Of a DNA stretch of 16,696 bases, positions 15,980 to 16,696 are shown in pieces (the stretch's first letter is position 1; every line of letters starts with the position of its first letter). The DNA comes from an uncultured Bacteroidota bacterium (GTDB lineage: Bacteria; Bacteroidota; Bacteroidia; Chitinophagales; Chitinophagaceae), in NCBI GenBank assembly GCA_903913355.1, contig CAIWKU010000368.1, positions 1-16,696 of the forward strand. The letters run 5' to 3'. The position numbers and the translations under genes were made by a program. The notes beneath the pieces were generated by a model. That model made no database searches. It saw nothing but the letters and a program-made list of their open reading frames with translations, and was not told the origin of the DNA.

Positions 15980-16696
15980 AATGCTTTATGATTAAGATCG
16001 TAATGAATCCAAGATTTGTACAGGCCGAAGCCAGCCAGTTCATCTGCATGGTATGCTTAAAATCAGCTAACTGATCATCCCTCCATACTTTCCATGCCCA
16101 TTGCAAAAAGTATAACAAAACTGGCAGGAAAAAGATCTGTAAAATATAAAATAAATATAATTGCCCTTCATTTTGGTAATAATAAAACAGACAGCAAAAT
16201 GCAAAAAGGTACATAATAGCGCAGAATACAAAAGTTCCTTTTTTACCCAACAGCATGGATAAAGTGGTTACGCCATCTTGCTTATCAGAAGTATGCTGGT
16301 AAATTTGGGTAATTGGATAAAAACCTCCTATCAGAAAGCAGGCCGCCATAATAGGCACCAAAGGTAAACTTCCTAGAGGCGAGGCAGAAACAGCTCCATT
16401 CACCATAAAAAATAGTAAGCCACCCTGATTAAGAATAACCACCAGATAACCAATAACAGGATATTTTTTTAATCGAATACCCCGGTAACTATATAATCTT
16501 GAAAAAATAATATACACAGTAAGAAGCGAGGCAAATAATCCTGAAAAAGATAGTGATAATGCAATCGCCAAGATATCCATACAAATCGTAACGTAAAACA
16601 ATTCCCTTTCAGGTAGCAAAGGTTTTTTCAAACCACCTATACTATCTGTGTCCCGGTCCATATAACTATTATAGCCATTGCTGGAAGGGTATACTA
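15972..16696 (-). CDS. UbiA-family membrane prenyltransferase (partial, 5' end outside window)
   Basis: Transfers a polyprenyl group from its diphosphate to an acceptor, often an aromatic ring, in the inner membrane. The frame stays open to the right edge, giving about 241 residues of a family usually near 290. An ATG at 16661 exists but is not the start: the first Asp-rich prenyl-diphosphate motif spans it (NGYNSYMDRDTDSIGG, 16679-16632). The second motif is SDKQDGVTTL, corresponding to the family's DxxxD loop. About six hydrophobic helices are visible, in keeping with the usual eight or nine minus the missing N-terminus. It is upstream of the polyketide synthase and overlaps it by 8 bp, so the natural acceptor is probably that enzyme's phenolic product. 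A role in making a free polyprenoid or a quinone for another pathway cannot be excluded. Confidence 0.88.
   Translation of the reverse strand, partial: VYPSSNGYNSYMDRDTDSIGGLKKPLLPERELFYVTICMDILAIALSLSFSGLFASLLTVYIIFSRLYSYRGIRLKKYPVIGYLVVILNQGGLLFFMVNGAVSASPLGSLPLVPIMAACFLIGGFYPITQIYQHTSDKQDGVTTLSMLLGKKGTFVFCAIMYLFAFCCLFYYYQNEGQLYLFYILQIFFLPVLLYFLQWAWKVWRDDQLADFKHTMQMNWLASACTNLGFITILIIKHFG

Noticed and set aside
16659..16661. ATG at 16661 as the UbiA start
   Set aside because: It cuts the first Asp-rich motif and drops N-terminal membrane helices; the frame is open to the edge.

Overview
The window reads as chromosomal DNA of a Bacteroidota bacterium, probably a Chitinophagaceae-like soil or freshwater glycan degrader. 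The support is a SusC/RagA-type TonB-dependent transporter, a type IX secretion (T9SS) C-terminal sorting domain, moderately AT-rich DNA, weak Shine-Dalgarno signals and a promoter with the Bacteroidota -33/-7 pattern. The genus assignment is inference. No tRNA, rRNA, CRISPR array, insertion sequence or phage gene was recognised.

Left part (1-4914, minus strand): a multidomain GH13 alpha-amylase with its own promoter and a T9SS tail is followed 72 bp later by a SusC-type outer-membrane transporter that runs off the left edge. This looks like a starch/alpha-glucan locus in which the enzyme is exported to the cell surface or medium and the transporter imports the products. The divergent intergenic region (4915-5157) holds two TGTGTA-N5-TACACA dyads placed on and just after the amylase promoter, which looks like repressor control.

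Middle part (5158-11048, plus strand): three tightly spaced genes encode a GH20 beta-N-acetylhexosaminidase, a GH29 alpha-L-fucosidase and a 717-residue secreted protein that resembles a TIM-barrel glycosidase but that I cannot place in a family. All have ordinary signal peptides and no T9SS tail, so they probably work in the periplasm on fucosylated, GlcNAc/GalNAc-containing oligosaccharides. No transporter is encoded with them here.

Small-gene segment (11145-13032): a DoxX-like membrane protein, an unassigned stretch, an 85-residue hypothetical protein, a stand-alone Hpt phosphotransfer protein and a DinB-like helical metalloprotein.

Right part (13055-16696, minus strand): UbiA-family prenyltransferase (5' end outside the window), type III polyketide synthase, SAM methyltransferase and FAD-dependent oxidoreductase, joined by overlaps of 8, 4 and 11 bp. 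The DinB-like gene follows after 22 bp. This is a compact biosynthetic operon. The simplest reading is that the synthase makes a phenolic or pyrone polyketide, UbiA prenylates it, and the methyltransferase and flavoprotein tailor it into a prenylated (quinone-like) lipid. It is the most interesting system in the window; the product is inferred.
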